A stretch of 64,000 nt of DNA from Bovifimicola ammoniilytica. Its GTDB lineage: Bacteria > Bacillota > Clostridia > Lachnospirales > Lachnospiraceae. The position numbers and the translations under genes were made by a program. Below are positions 16,371 to 25,359 of the stretch, piece after piece (the first letter of the stretch is position 1; the number at the start of each line of letters is the position of its first letter). The stretch is taken from NCBI RefSeq assembly GCF_025567085.1, contig NZ_JAOQJN010000008.1:104496-168495 (forward strand), in the 5' to 3' direction. The notes beneath the pieces were generated by a model that had not been told where the DNA came from, made no database searches, and was given only the letters and a program-made list of their open reading frames with translations.

Positions 16371-17795
16371 CTAAAATACGCTTATTTCTTTTGATGTAAG
16401 TTCCTCTGTAACAGATAATAATTTTTCGAATTCGTTAACAAGTTCTTCTGATATAGTTTCTGCCTCTAAATATTCTTCTTTTGCTTTATTCAACTCACCT
16501 GAATTTAATGCTTCGATAACCTTGCTTCCATATTTATGTAACTGTGTATGTTTAGATTCTATATCATTCCATCTCTCTATAATCTGTGGATTCTTAGGTT
16601 TTACTGAATAATAGAAATGTCCAAAACCGCACTTCTTCTCATTAGTCTGTAGTGGAACTGTCTCCTGCTTATCTATCATAGACTTTAATGCACCAATCCA
16701 GTTCTTATGTGCATCAATTGCTGCCTTAATTGATTCTTCGAAATTCTTATTATCAAGTTTATAGAATTCATCCTGAGTAAGTACCCCGATATCATCTCTT
16801 ACTTCATCTAATATATCTTCTACTTCAAATATCGGTTTAATTACATCCGATAATCCATCGCTAACATCTGCTAATACTCTTGATTCGCTTGATAATATAT
16901 CAATCTGTTCATCAAGATTAGTCATCTGTGCCTCAACCTCATTTATCGAACTACTGATTTCCTGACTTGTTGCGGCAATTGTTGTTATTGATTCATTAAT
17001 GTTATTCAGGTTATTCTTATTAGATGTATTAATATCTAATACTGATTTAAGGCTTGTATTAATGCTCTCTAATGATTCTACTGTATTTTCTACACTCTTT
17101 GAACTCTTGCCTGAAGCCTCTGCGATATTCTCAACAAATGTTCCCATATTACCTGTTAAGACTTTCGTCTGTTCTGCTAACTGTCTGATTTCTTCAGCAA
17201 CTACTGCGAAACCTCTACCATTCTCACCGGCTCTTGCAGCCTCTATTGATGCATTTAATGCAAGCAAATTAGTCTGTGCAGAAATCGAATTGATACCCTC
17301 GATAACTTCATTCATATGTTGGATAACTTCTAACAATGTAGACATATCCTGCTTCATCTGACCTGACTGTTTGATTGCAGTTCCAGATAAATCCATAATT
17401 GTTTTAAGTTCTGTTTCACTATCACCGATGCCCTTAAGTATAAGGTTGCAATTTTCCGAAACATTTGTAATTGAATTAGTTAAGTCCTCATGTGCATTTG
17501 CCACATCTCCTGCAACTGTCGTAGTTACTTCAGATGTCTTGCTTACATTAACTGCAAGATCTGATAACTCATAACTAATCTTCTTTAAATGATCTGCCTT
17601 ACTAACCAATGCCAAATCCAATGAGCTAATCTTCATTGTAGAAGATATTACATTCTTAACTATCTTTCCAAATCTTTCTCGTCCACCTTTGAGCCTGTTA
17701 TACATATCAGCTAATTCAGGAGCAAGTTTTGATGTATCAACTTTTTCTAAGTGTGCAACTGCACTAATCATTTTTACGTGTACTTTATTTCCCAT
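16371..17795 (-). CDS. Soluble methyl-accepting chemotaxis protein with C-terminal CZB zinc domain
   Basis: A 474-residue protein without membrane segments. The central signalling domain contains the invariant hairpin tip (about 175-215: INSISAQTNLLALNASIEAA, then RAGENGRGFAVVAEEIRQLA). The C-terminal region (about 345-474) has the chemoreceptor zinc-binding (CZB) set: His in AHKNWIGAL, Cys in KKCGFGHFYY and the two His of KHTQLHKYG. CZB domains sense zinc or hypochlorous acid redox state. It signals to CheA/CheW in the cytoplasm. The ATG at 17795 is six bases after GGAGG; the open frame upstream to 17876 lacks a site. No che genes are nearby. Confidence 0.9.
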   Translation of the reverse strand: MGNKVHVKMISAVAHLEKVDTSKLAPELADMYNRLKGGRERFGKIVKNVISSTMKISSLDLALVSKADHLKKISYELSDLAVNVSKTSEVTTTVAGDVANAHEDLTNSITNVSENCNLILKGIGDSETELKTIMDLSGTAIKQSGQMKQDMSTLLEVIQHMNEVIEGINSISAQTNLLALNASIEAARAGENGRGFAVVAEEIRQLAEQTKVLTGNMGTFVENIAEASGKSSKSVENTVESLESINTSLKSVLDINTSNKNNLNNINESITTIAATSQEISSSINEVEAQMTNLDEQIDILSSESRVLADVSDGLSDVIKPIFEVEDILDEVRDDIGVLTQDEFYKLDNKNFEESIKAAIDAHKNWIGALKSMIDKQETVPLQTNEKKCGFGHFYYSVKPKNPQIIERWNDIESKHTQLHKYGSKVIEALNSGELNKAKEEYLEAETISEELVNEFEKLLSVTEELTSKEISVF

Positions 17796-18108
17796 AATGT
17801 GCCTCCATCTATGCGTAATGCATTGCTTTTTATTTTTAGTAACAATTACATAAAATCTGCTAATATTATACAACATTTTGGTAATTTTAACAATATATCT
17901 TTTAAATAAAAGTACTTCTTTTAAAATCTGCTCTTCCTAAATCCAGGGTATCACAACTAGAACTATATATATAAACTTTCATTAATTCTAGAGTAGTAAT
18001 TTTTTTCTTTAAATTAGCAATTACTTCATTGAATTTATCGTTTCTTTACCATCTATTTTAAAATACAAATTTGAGTAAGTTAATAGTTATAGCCGGATTA
18101 TTTATTCA
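17796..18108. other. AT-rich intergenic region
   Basis: It separates the chemoreceptor start from the end of the acetylation operon. It holds the chemoreceptor promoter, not confidently placed. I see no gene, no clear terminator and no repeat. Confidence 0.5.
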
Positions 18109-19191
18109 TTATCTAATAGAAAAACTATTATTTATAGTTAATATACTATACATAAAAAGAACATCCTGGTCATTGAATTTTATATAATTATTCAGAATCT
18201 TTGAAGAAACATATCTAGTATCAATAACAGTAATCTTCTTATATCCCTCTATTAATAAAGGAATTAAACTACTACCATAAGAATCACGAAAAACAATTAA
18301 TTCCCTATTACTATTTGAAGCAGGATTAACAATATCTATAATAGAAGATGCTCCCGATAAGTATATATCATATTTATCTAATGATTTTATTTTATCATAA
18401 TCATATATTTGTGTATATTTTTTAGTTTCATAATTATACACACTACTATTATCAATAGATGGATTAGATACAGTTTTTATAGTATCAATATCTTTAGTTA
18501 CTGATAGTCTACCAGCGTAACTACCTTTGAAAGTAGTAATAGTATTTACAACATTGTTGTTAGTTAAAGAAAAGTTCATTTGATTAGCAATAGTATTTGC
18601 AACATTAAATAAATCTTCTTCTTTCCAATGAGTATCAGTCTTATAATAATTATCAAGAGTTAATTCATCAAATATATTTATATAATTAATATTTGATAAA
18701 TTAGTTTTCATCATATTTTGTAATTTATTATAATCAAGTTTTAAATTACCATTTTTAACAAAAAAATTTTTATCAGGTATAATAGTATAATAAATATTAC
18801 TATTATTATTCAAATATGTATTTTTTATATAATTAATCTTATTAGTTAAATTATTAATAGAATTACTATTTAAAGGAAATATTTCTTCAATAATATAATC
18901 ATTATACATATATAAATTATTATATTCACCTTTAGTAGATAATTCGATATCTATTTTAATTTTTCTAAAAGTATCTCTTTCTACAAACTGATCTGTAACA
19001 TAAGAATCTAATTTCTTAGTATAAGTACCATCAAACAAACTTTTAATAGTTAATTCTGGCATAGTGGCGAGTTTTCTTCTTTCTGCTATGGAAATATCAG
19101 TATCTTTTTTTATAACATTAATCAAAAATAATGAAATTATAGTAAAAAGAAATACTAAGGTTACAATTATATCTTTAATTTTATCATTCAT
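18109..19191 (-). CDS. DHHW family (AlgX/AlgJ-like) protein
   Basis: A 360-residue protein with an N-terminal membrane anchor (about 8-27) followed by an extracytoplasmic SGNH-like domain. It begins with the IAERRKLATMPELT stretch typical of the family and holds the TDTHWKEEDL motif (around residue 190), where the Asp-x-His is catalytic in AlgJ/AlgX, and FRDSYGSSLIPLL (about 307) carrying the Ser. These proteins transfer acetyl groups, delivered by an MBOAT protein, to secreted polysaccharides. Its gene starts 11 bases after the MBOAT gene. The target glycan is unknown. The gene is notably AT-rich and poor in Gly/Pro codons compared with the MMPL genes. Confidence 0.82.
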   Translation of the reverse strand: MNDKIKDIIVTLVFLFTIISLFLINVIKKDTDISIAERRKLATMPELTIKSLFDGTYTKKLDSYVTDQFVERDTFRKIKIDIELSTKGEYNNLYMYNDYIIEEIFPLNSNSINNLTNKINYIKNTYLNNNSNIYYTIIPDKNFFVKNGNLKLDYNKLQNMMKTNLSNINYINIFDELTLDNYYKTDTHWKEEDLFNVANTIANQMNFSLTNNNVVNTITTFKGSYAGRLSVTKDIDTIKTVSNPSIDNSSVYNYETKKYTQIYDYDKIKSLDKYDIYLSGASSIIDIVNPASNSNRELIVFRDSYGSSLIPLLIEGYKKITVIDTRYVSSKILNNYIKFNDQDVLFMYSILTINNSFSIR

Positions 19192-19202
19192 GTATAACCT
19201 CC

Positions 19203-20600
19203 TTAAAATCTGAAATATAAAAATGGATTATACGAATTATCTATCAAATAAGAAGTAACAACAACTAATATCACAACTATTAAAATTGGTTCTAAAATAT
19301 TAATTATGTTATTTACATATTTATTTTTTCTTAATTTATCTATTAATATTTTAATAAAAGGAGTAGATCCAAATAAAGCAATAATTAGTAATGGTAAATA
19401 ACTCTTTAAGTAATGAAGTGTATAATCATTAATAAAAACTTCTCCATTCATACCAAATAAACCTTTAATATTAGTCAAAGCCACTGACATATTGTCAGAA
19501 TTAAATATAACAAATAATATCATAACAATAAATAACACATATAGTCTTCTTATAAAAGAAGGTAATTTTTCCATAAATTTATTAAGAAATATTTTTTCTA
19601 TTATAAGAATAATTCCGAACAATAATCCCCATATTAAAAAAGTCCAATTAGCACCATGCCATATTCCAGTTAATAACCATACTATTAAAATATTTCTTAT
19701 CTGTTTATATTTACCATCTTTATTACCCCCAAGCGGAATATAAACATAATCTTTAAACCATGTACTAAGAGAAATGTGCCATCTACGCCAAAATTCAGTT
19801 ATACTTTTTGATATATATGGGTAATTAAAGTTTTCAGGGAAATGAAATCCAAATATTCTTCCAAGACCAATAGCCATATCGCTATAAGCAGAAAAATCAA
19901 AATATAACTGCAGCATATAACTTATACCAAATATCCAATAAAATATTATGGTTTTTTCATTTAGAGCAAAAGCTTTGGTACAAAGTTCTCCCAAAGCATT
20001 TGCTATCAATACTTTTTTAGCAAGTCCAATAGAAAATCTTCTTATGCCATATGCAAAATTATTAAAACTATGCACTCTATCATCTAATTCTTTTTCTATT
20101 GTTTGATATCTAACAATAGGTCCTGCGACTAACTGTGGAAATAAAGATACATAAGTAGCTAAATTTATAATGTTGTGTTGAACTTTAGCTTTTCCATTAT
20201 ATACATCAATAACATAACTTATAATTTGAAATGTATAAAATGATATCCCTATTGGTAATGCAATATTTAATAATTTTATATTTGCATTAGATATTTCATT
20301 AATTGTTTGTATAATAAAATCAGTATATTTAAATATTATTAATAAAAATACATGTATAAATAAAGTTGTTATTAATATATTTTTACTTTGATTTTTATAT
20401 TTATCAATTAAAATAGCTCCTATGTAAGCAATAATAATTTCTAATATCATTAAAAAAACATATTTAGGCTCTCCATAGAAATAAAATATTAAAGATGCAA
20501 TTAATAAAATAATATTTTTATATTTCTTTGGTGTTATAAAATATATAATTATTAATGCTGGTAAAAAATAATATAAAAAACTAATACTAGTAAATAACAT
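19203..20600 (-). CDS. MBOAT family O-acyltransferase (AlgI/DltB type)
   Basis: A 465-residue polytopic membrane protein with about ten helices. The family motif is complete: YDFSAYSDMAIGLGRIFGFHFPENFNYPY is represented by SAYSDMAIGLGRIFGF, then EFWRRWHISLSTWFKDYVYI, and the catalytic His in GIWHGANWTFLIWG (around residue 311). It passes an acetyl group from cytoplasmic acetyl-CoA across the membrane to the DHHW partner for glycan O-acetylation. It lies between the DUF4358 gene and the DHHW gene in one operon. Confidence 0.93.
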   Translation of the reverse strand: MLFTSISFLYYFLPALIIIYFITPKKYKNIILLIASLIFYFYGEPKYVFLMILEIIIAYIGAILIDKYKNQSKNILITTLFIHVFLLIIFKYTDFIIQTINEISNANIKLLNIALPIGISFYTFQIISYVIDVYNGKAKVQHNIINLATYVSLFPQLVAGPIVRYQTIEKELDDRVHSFNNFAYGIRRFSIGLAKKVLIANALGELCTKAFALNEKTIIFYWIFGISYMLQLYFDFSAYSDMAIGLGRIFGFHFPENFNYPYISKSITEFWRRWHISLSTWFKDYVYIPLGGNKDGKYKQIRNILIVWLLTGIWHGANWTFLIWGLLFGIILIIEKIFLNKFMEKLPSFIRRLYVLFIVMILFVIFNSDNMSVALTNIKGLFGMNGEVFINDYTLHYLKSYLPLLIIALFGSTPFIKILIDKLRKNKYVNNIINILEPILIVVILVVVTSYLIDNSYNPFLYFRF

Positions 20601-20638
20601 TTTATTCTCCTTTAAAAAGGTCCCTTAAAAGGTGATTA

Positions 20639-21214
20639 TTATTCTGCCGGCATTTCTGATGGAAGTTCTATATTTTCCTCGTTATCTGATTTTTCTAATT
20701 CTTTTCCAATATTATTATTTACATATTTCTTAAAATCATTATATACTGCTTTAGCAATATCTTTCTCAGCCATTACAGAGAATATTACATTACCACTATT
20801 AGTGATATATAATTGTTCTGCAGAAACACAAATCCAACGTCTCATATCAATATTATCCAGCATCTCTTGTTTGATTTTTTCTACATCTGCGTTGTCTTTA
20901 ACCTTAACAATAGCTACTGAATAAGCTTGTGCTGTTATCAATGGTACTGACACAACAATTGATTCAATACCCTCATTTGTTTTTAAACCAGTATAACTAG
21001 TAACTTCATCAATATTATTTATATCTACTTTCATAGTTTCAAGTTCTGGTAAAACATTTTTGTTATTTTTATTTATAGTATTAATAATGTCATTAATGTC
21101 TTTTGGTGTCTCAGCACTTCCCTTGTTACCATTACCTGCTACTAGTATGAATATTATAAATGAGATAACTGCTAATAATATCAAACCTATTATAAAAATA
21201 TTTTGTTTTTTCAT
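20639..21214 (-). CDS. DUF4358-like membrane-anchored protein
   Basis: A 191-residue protein with one N-terminal helix (about 6-26) and an outer domain. The core shows EVTSYTGLKTNEGIES, VPLITAQAYSVAIVKVKD and an acidic C terminus (SDNEENIELPSEMPAE). The pattern matches the DUF4358 family, which in Clostridia accompanies MBOAT/DHHW acetylation genes. The function is not established; it may help the surface acetylation complex. It is the first gene of the 21214-18109 operon. Confidence 0.7.
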   Translation of the reverse strand: MKKQNIFIIGLILLAVISFIIFILVAGNGNKGSAETPKDINDIINTINKNNKNVLPELETMKVDINNIDEVTSYTGLKTNEGIESIVVSVPLITAQAYSVAIVKVKDNADVEKIKQEMLDNIDMRRWICVSAEQLYITNSGNVIFSVMAEKDIAKAVYNDFKKYVNNNIGKELEKSDNEENIELPSEMPAE

Positions 21215-21304
21215 TTCATTCTCCTTCCTAACTCTTAAATCATATCCTATTATTTTCGAAGTTACAAGAAAAAATTATTAGAATTTCAAAAATTTAACCA
21301 TTTG

Positions 21305-21348
21305 AAAAGGGCGTGTGAAAAAACGAGAGTTTTTTCATGCGTCCTTTT
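21305..21348 (-). terminator. Long hairpin terminator
   Basis: AAAAGGGCGTGTGAAAAAAC (21305-21324) pairs with GTTTTTTCATGCGTCCTTTT (21329-21348), with two G-T or mismatched positions, around GAGA. It lies downstream of the decayed transposase and may be part of the insertion sequence end. Confidence 0.6.
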
Positions 21349-21428
21349 GCTTATGGATGTAATAGTAGTTATATTACATAAAAAAGGGTATAGTTCCCCT
21401 TACCCCATAAGAATGCTATTATGAAATC

Positions 21429-21850
21429 CTATGCGGCAGTTGCACCTTTTTTCTGTTTGTTGTGATATTTATAAAGATTGTGTCCGATAGAAGCAAGAAA
21501 TACTTCGAGCAGTAAAGATTTTATTCCTCTTCGGACAATTCTTTTGTACCACCGATTGTTTTTCATGATACCAAAAGTACCTTCTGACTGGATGTATCTG
21601 TTCATCCTCAGAAGTGCTCCCTGGATACTTTCGAGATTTTCTATCACTTCCTGATGCATCGCTGTAAGTTCGCGGTTGATCCGAACAGTACGGTTTTTAT
21701 CTGTCTTTTTACATTGTTCTGCGTATGGATGAAGTTCTTCCCTGAAAAGCTTGCCGAAATTGCGTTCTGCACCTTAATCTTTTGTTTTTGTATATTCACT
21801 TTTTGAGTGGACTTTCCTCCTTTGATTTTCTTTAAAGCTTTATGCTTCAT
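21429..21850 (-). pseudogene. IS1182-type transposase, decayed C-terminal part
   Basis: Residues such as RTVRINRELTAMHQE, ALLRMNRYIQSEGTFGIMKN and RRGIKSLLLEVFLASIGHNLYK match the C-terminal end of IS1182-family DDE transposases, including the R-x-x-x-x-E-G-T-F-G-x-x-K region around the last catalytic Glu. The frame is closed by a TAA just upstream of GAERNFGKLFREE (near 21776), and the sequence before that is in another frame. No N-terminal two thirds is present. This is a dead remnant. Confidence 0.75.
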
Positions 21851-22018
21851 AAACTCTTCTTTTATATAGTTTTTTCAAAACAACTATGGTAATATAGAGT
21901 TATCACAATCTTAGCTTCCTACTATTCAACGGTTCCTTTTCGCCATATCCAGTGGGGTGGGTAAAGATGACCCAATAAGTGAATGTAATTGAAGAAATTA
22001 AAAAAAGGACTATTTTTT

Positions 22019-22732
22019 ATGAACAATATAAAAGAAAGAATAAAAATATTTTCAGGGGCGCAGCTTAAATACATTGCTTTTCTATCTATGCTTATCGATC
22101 ACACAAACAAAACGTTAATCTATCCGAATTTGGATGGAGGAGCATTGAATCGGTTGAGTGACTTTTTTGATATTTTAGGAAGAATCGCATTTCCAATATT
22201 CATCTTCCTTCTCGTGGAAGGCTATTTCCACACAAAAAATAAATGGAAGTATTTAATTACACTTCTTGTATTTGGAGTAATATCAGAAATTCCTTTTGAT
22301 ATGTGTACAACAGCTACATTTTTTGAAGCCAACTGGAACAATATTATGTTTACGTTAGCCTTGGTGCTTGCCATGATCTGGCTGATTGATGTACTCAAGG
22401 AAAAGATGGCAGCATTGCCGAAAGCTTTATGGTATTTCGTATCATTTCTCATTGTGGCAGTATTGTGCTTTGCTGCAATGAATCTGGGATTAGATTATGA
22501 ACACCATGCGGTGCTGATTGGATATTTCTATTATATTTTTCATGACCGACAGGCACTTGCGATTCCATTTTCCTATCTTTCCATGTTCAAAGAACCATGG
22601 GCTTTGCTTGGATTTGGCCTGACACTTACTTATAATGGAGAACGTGGAAAACAGAATAAGTGGTTTAATTATCTTTTTTATCCAGTACATTTGCTGATTT
22701 TAGGAATTATAAGAATGTGTCTTAAGATTTGA
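22019..22732 (+). CDS. TraX family membrane protein
   Basis: A 237-residue membrane protein with about seven helices. It shows the TraX signature SGAQLKYIAFLSMLIDHTNKT near the start (His-containing first helix, quoted in part: AFLSMLIDHTNK), GRIAFPIFIFLLVEGYFHT, and PFDMCTTATFFEANWNNIMFT. TraX N-acetylates F pilin in plasmids; chromosomal Firmicute homologues are acyltransferase-like proteins of unknown target. The ATG at 22019 has AAAAGGA about 10 bases upstream; a TTG at 21989 is an alternative. It stands alone with its own terminator, next to insertion remnants. Confidence 0.88.
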   Translation: MNNIKERIKIFSGAQLKYIAFLSMLIDHTNKTLIYPNLDGGALNRLSDFFDILGRIAFPIFIFLLVEGYFHTKNKWKYLITLLVFGVISEIPFDMCTTATFFEANWNNIMFTLALVLAMIWLIDVLKEKMAALPKALWYFVSFLIVAVLCFAAMNLGLDYEHHAVLIGYFYYIFHDRQALAIPFSYLSMFKEPWALLGFGLTLTYNGERGKQNKWFNYLFYPVHLLILGIIRMCLKI

Positions 22733-22751
22733 ATATGAAATTTTAAAAATA

Positions 22752-22784
22752 AGGACTTTTCTTTTAAAATGAACGAAAAGTCCT
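22752..22784 (+). terminator. Terminator of the TraX gene
   Basis: AGGACTTTTC (22752-22761) pairs with GAAAAGTCCT (22775-22784), followed by CTTTTTAC. Confidence 0.85.
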
Positions 22785-22820
22785 CTTTTTACGTAGATGA
22801 CTGTTATTTCACAGCCCCTT

Positions 22821-22985
22821 GCTCTGCGGCTATAAGCCTGTGATACCTGCCGGCTCTAAAGAGCTTTGAAGAGTTCGCCAGCAGCACCACTATCAAAGGC
22901 TTGCCTCTTAAAGGAGCTTTTCTTATGCCTTCTTTACCGGCTCACCCGTAAATGGTTTGATGTACTCCTTCAATGAGAATTCTCA
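22821..22985 (-). mobile_element. IS200/IS605-type remnant (3' end of tnpA plus right end)
   Basis: The stretch matches, with scattered changes, the 3' end of the IS200-like element at 53121-53275. Read leftward it ends an open frame FSLKEYIKPFTGEPVKKA with TAA at 22925-22923, the conserved C terminus of IS200 transposases, then the same noncoding tail (GCTCTGCGGCTATAAGCCTG on the plus strand). The rest of the gene and the end hairpin are missing. Between 22986 and 23136 I see only AT-rich sequence with a short repeat ATTCTCAAAA and a 33-codon open stretch without a start. Confidence 0.75.
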
Positions 22986-23136
22986 AAAACTAAATTCTCA
23001 AAATCCAATAATTTTTATATTATTATTAACTTTTAACAATATAATAGCATTATTAACTATTTCTTGTTGTTCTTTATCAGTAAAATTTAATATATTTAAT
23101 TAGGACTAACAATTGGCTGGTATAATATTTCTTCTA

Positions 23137-23937
23137 TCACCTGTCTTCTACACTAATCTGGCACTTCACCTTAGTTCCTCCCTCTGACACAGTAATGGTG
23201 GCTTTACCCTTTTTAATTGCTGCAACCTGCCCTGATTTTGTGACAGCTATAACCTTTGAGTTACTTGAAGAATATTTTGGTCTATATCCATTAGAAACTT
23301 TTGCATACAGATTCTTACTTTCACCAACTTTCATAGTAAACTTATAACTTTCTAAAGTTATCACAGGTTTCTTTACATTTACAGTACACTTTTCTATCTC
23401 TCCGTCTACTTTTACACTAATTATGGCAACCCCACTATTTACTGCCTGAATATTTCCACTTGAATCTACTTTCGCAACACTTGACTTGCTACTACTGAAT
23501 TTCGGTTTATTTCCTGATGATATGGTTGCCGTCAGTTTTCTTACACTTCCTTTTTCCATATTTATACTTATATTTGACAATTTTATCTCTGTTCTGTTAA
23601 CTGTTATTAGACAATACGCTACAGCTTTGCCACTCTTAACTGTTATTGTTGCTTTTCCACTTTTCTTCGCCCTTATCAGACCATATTTATTTACTGATGC
23701 AATATTAGACTTATTACTTGAAAATGTTGGTTTCTTCCCACTTGATGTTATAGCTGCTAACTGAAATTCATCTCCAATATCCATCACATTATAATATTTA
23801 GATAAAATTATAAACTGATTTAACTGTTTGTCCCTGGCATATACATTCTGTGTACATATATCCGTATATGCAGATGCCATAATTAAGACACAACTTACTA
23901 CTGTCAATACAATTAATTTTTTAACCCTTGTCTTCAT
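23137..23937 (-). CDS. Secreted protein with three Ig-like (Big_2) repeats
   Basis: A 266-residue protein: signal peptide (about 1-34, ending near TQNVYA), then three tandem bacterial Ig-like modules of about 75 residues. Each repeats the core pattern GxKPxFSSxxxxxAxVxxxGxIxAxxxGxAxIxVxxG (KPTFSSNKSNIASVNKYG, KPKFSSSKSSVAKVDSSG, RPKYSSSNSKVIAVTKSG). Such modules are surface adhesion or spacer domains. There is no sortase motif or anchor, so it may be released or bound by charge. It stands alone and is preceded by a good site (GGAGG) 6-8 bases from the ATG. Confidence 0.85.
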   Translation of the reverse strand: MKTRVKKLIVLTVVSCVLIMASAYTDICTQNVYARDKQLNQFIILSKYYNVMDIGDEFQLAAITSSGKKPTFSSNKSNIASVNKYGLIRAKKSGKATITVKSGKAVAYCLITVNRTEIKLSNISINMEKGSVRKLTATISSGNKPKFSSSKSSVAKVDSSGNIQAVNSGVAIISVKVDGEIEKCTVNVKKPVITLESYKFTMKVGESKNLYAKVSNGYRPKYSSSNSKVIAVTKSGQVAAIKKGKATITVSEGGTKVKCQISVEDR

Positions 23938-24198
23938 ATATGTATCCTCCTGTTCATCATTACACTTTCATCTAATATCTACGATCGTATCTTAGATTAT
24001 TACATTAATCTGTTTTCCCTGGGATTAGATAATATCATTTTTTTAATTTGTTGTAAATATGTTTTAGGTAAACTTATAGTACGTGTTTACGTTTTAATTT
24101 TACAACACATTTTTTCATCTATAAATGCTATACCTTTTAATGTATTTTAACAAAAAGAGCTTTAAATTTTCCATTTAATTCCATTTACGGAGGATGTA
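23938..24198. other. Divergent regulatory region between Ig-like gene and XRE gene
   Basis: The 261 bases hold the start regions of both genes and the nested dyad at 24049-24107. No gene is visible. Confidence 0.5.
24049..24107. promoter_or_regulatory. Nested co-centred dyad, candidate operator
   Basis: TGTTGTAAA (24049-24057) is mirrored by TTTACAACA (24099-24107), and GTAAAC (24068-24073) by GTTTAC (24085-24090); both pairs share a centre near 24078. It lies about 90 bases before the first XRE gene and may be its operator or a small structured RNA. Confidence 0.4.
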
Positions 24199-24531
24199 AT
24201 GAATAATAACTTTGTACTAAAGAAATTGTATGATTTATGTAATATTAATAATTTTTCGACATACAGATTATCCCAGGAATCAGGCGTTCCCCTTACAACA
24301 ATTTCAAGTTTGTATAAAAACGACTCCTATCCATCAATTCCTACATTAGTCAAACTATGTTCCGCATTCAATATAACACTTAGCGACTTTTTTACTTCTG
24401 CTAAATCTCCGGAACAGATAACTGAAGATGATTTAATTCTTCTTAATTATTACCATTCACTTACTCCTGCTCAGAAGAAATATCTTTTCACATATATATC
24501 CGGGCTTATTTCTGACACCGATTTATCATAA
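24199..24531 (+). CDS. XRE family HTH regulator (paralogue 1)
   Basis: A 110-residue protein: an N-terminal XRE helix-turn-helix (about 8-65; FSTYRLSQESGVPLTTISSLY, then SYPSIPTLVKLCSAFNITLSDFF) and a short C-terminal helix pair (LNYYHSLTPAQKKYLFTYISGLI). It belongs to the small YnzC-like/SinR-like clostridial regulators. GGAGG precedes the ATG. The next gene encodes a related protein, so a duplication is likely. No target is evident beyond the dyad upstream. Confidence 0.88.
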   Translation: MNNNFVLKKLYDLCNINNFSTYRLSQESGVPLTTISSLYKNDSYPSIPTLVKLCSAFNITLSDFFTSAKSPEQITEDDLILLNYYHSLTPAQKKYLFTYISGLISDTDLS

Positions 24532-24754
24532 ATACTATCTTACTTAGATTTAAAACAAATATTCTTTAAAATTAACCTGCTAACAACCTGCTAATTCAAT
24601 ACTTGATGTTTATTGTATTTATTAAAAATAATCATCTTGTAACCCATAAGGGTTATAGTTATTACAGTCCATATTTTCATCTGTTAGATTACTGTTAAAA
24701 TGGGTACATTATATATATTACATTTTGGTATTAATATGATGGAAGGTATTATTT

Positions 24755-25102
24755 ATGAACAAAGAACCAGAAACATTTAATTCACTTGAACAGATTAAGA
24801 AAATTTGTAAAGAACAGGGTATATCAGTATACAAATTATCAAAGGAAAGTGGTATTCCATATTCAAGTCTTAATAATATGTTTAACAGAAATACCGATCC
24901 ATCATTATCTACTCTAACCAAAATATGCTACGGATTAAACATATCTCTATCTGACTTCTTTTCATCCGCTCCTTCTAATGTATTACTCCTTAACGATGAA
25001 GACAGAGAATTTATGCAATTATATAATCTTTTACCCAAAACCAAAAAGCAACGTCTACGCGCTTACTTAGACGGGCTTGTTGATGATGAACGCTCGAGAT
25101 AA
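24755..25102 (+). CDS. XRE family HTH regulator (paralogue 2)
   Basis: A 115-residue protein with the same plan as its upstream neighbour: HTH about 15-72 (ISVYKLSKESGIPYSSLNNMF, then DPSLSTLTKICYGLNISLSDFF) and a C-terminal stretch MQLYNLLPKTKKQRLRAYLDGL. Aligned by eye the two share roughly 40 percent of residues. GGAAGG lies 9 bases upstream of the ATG. It has its own spacer of 223 bases, so it is probably separately transcribed, and it ends at the terminator it shares with the tRNA. Confidence 0.88.
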   Translation: MNKEPETFNSLEQIKKICKEQGISVYKLSKESGIPYSSLNNMFNRNTDPSLSTLTKICYGLNISLSDFFSSAPSNVLLLNDEDREFMQLYNLLPKTKKQRLRAYLDGLVDDERSR

Positions 25103-25121
25103 TCAATTTTCTAATACAATA

Positions 25122-25169
25122 AAGGACTGTCAATCTAAGAATGGAAGATTTCTTAAATCGACAGTCCTT
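25122..25169. terminator. Bidirectional terminator between XRE gene and tRNA-Cys
   Basis: AAGGACTGTC (25122-25131) pairs perfectly with GACAGTCCTT (25160-25169), with a partly self-complementary loop (AATCT-AAGAA / TTTCTTAAATC). Confidence 0.8.
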
Positions 25170-25180
25170 ATAATTAATAG

Positions 25181-25251
25181 AGGCGACAACCAGATTCGAA
25201 CTGGTGATGACGGTGTTGCAGACCGGAGCCTTACCACTTGGCTATGTCGCC
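25181..25251 (-). tRNA. tRNA-Cys (GCA)
   Basis: On the minus strand the acceptor GGCGACA pairs with TGTCGCC; the anticodon stem CGGT/ACCG encloses loop CTGCAAC with anticodon GCA; the T arm reads ACCAGTTCGAATCTGGT. The 3' CCA is not encoded. Length is 71 bases with discriminator T. Confidence 0.95.
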
Positions 25252-25285
25252 ATATTACGTTGCCATATTCAACAGCAACGCATAT

Positions 25286-25314
25286 ATTATATCAATATAT
25301 ATTATATTCGTCAA
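25286..25314 (-). promoter_or_regulatory. Promoter of tRNA-Cys
   Basis: On the minus strand TTGACG (25314-25309), a 17-base spacer and a perfect TATAAT (25291-25286). The start point would fall about 27 bases before the tRNA; a small hairpin CGTTGC/GCAACG (25259-25280) lies in between. Confidence 0.8.
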
Positions 25315-25359
25315 GGATTTTTTTATTCTTCCTAAAATTTTTTTGTATTTTTAGATATC

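Noticed and set aside
23000..23136. A 33-codon open stretch on the minus strand (LNILNFTDKEQQEIVNNAII)
   Set aside because: No start codon, no ribosome site and no recognised family; may be old debris near the IS200 remnant.
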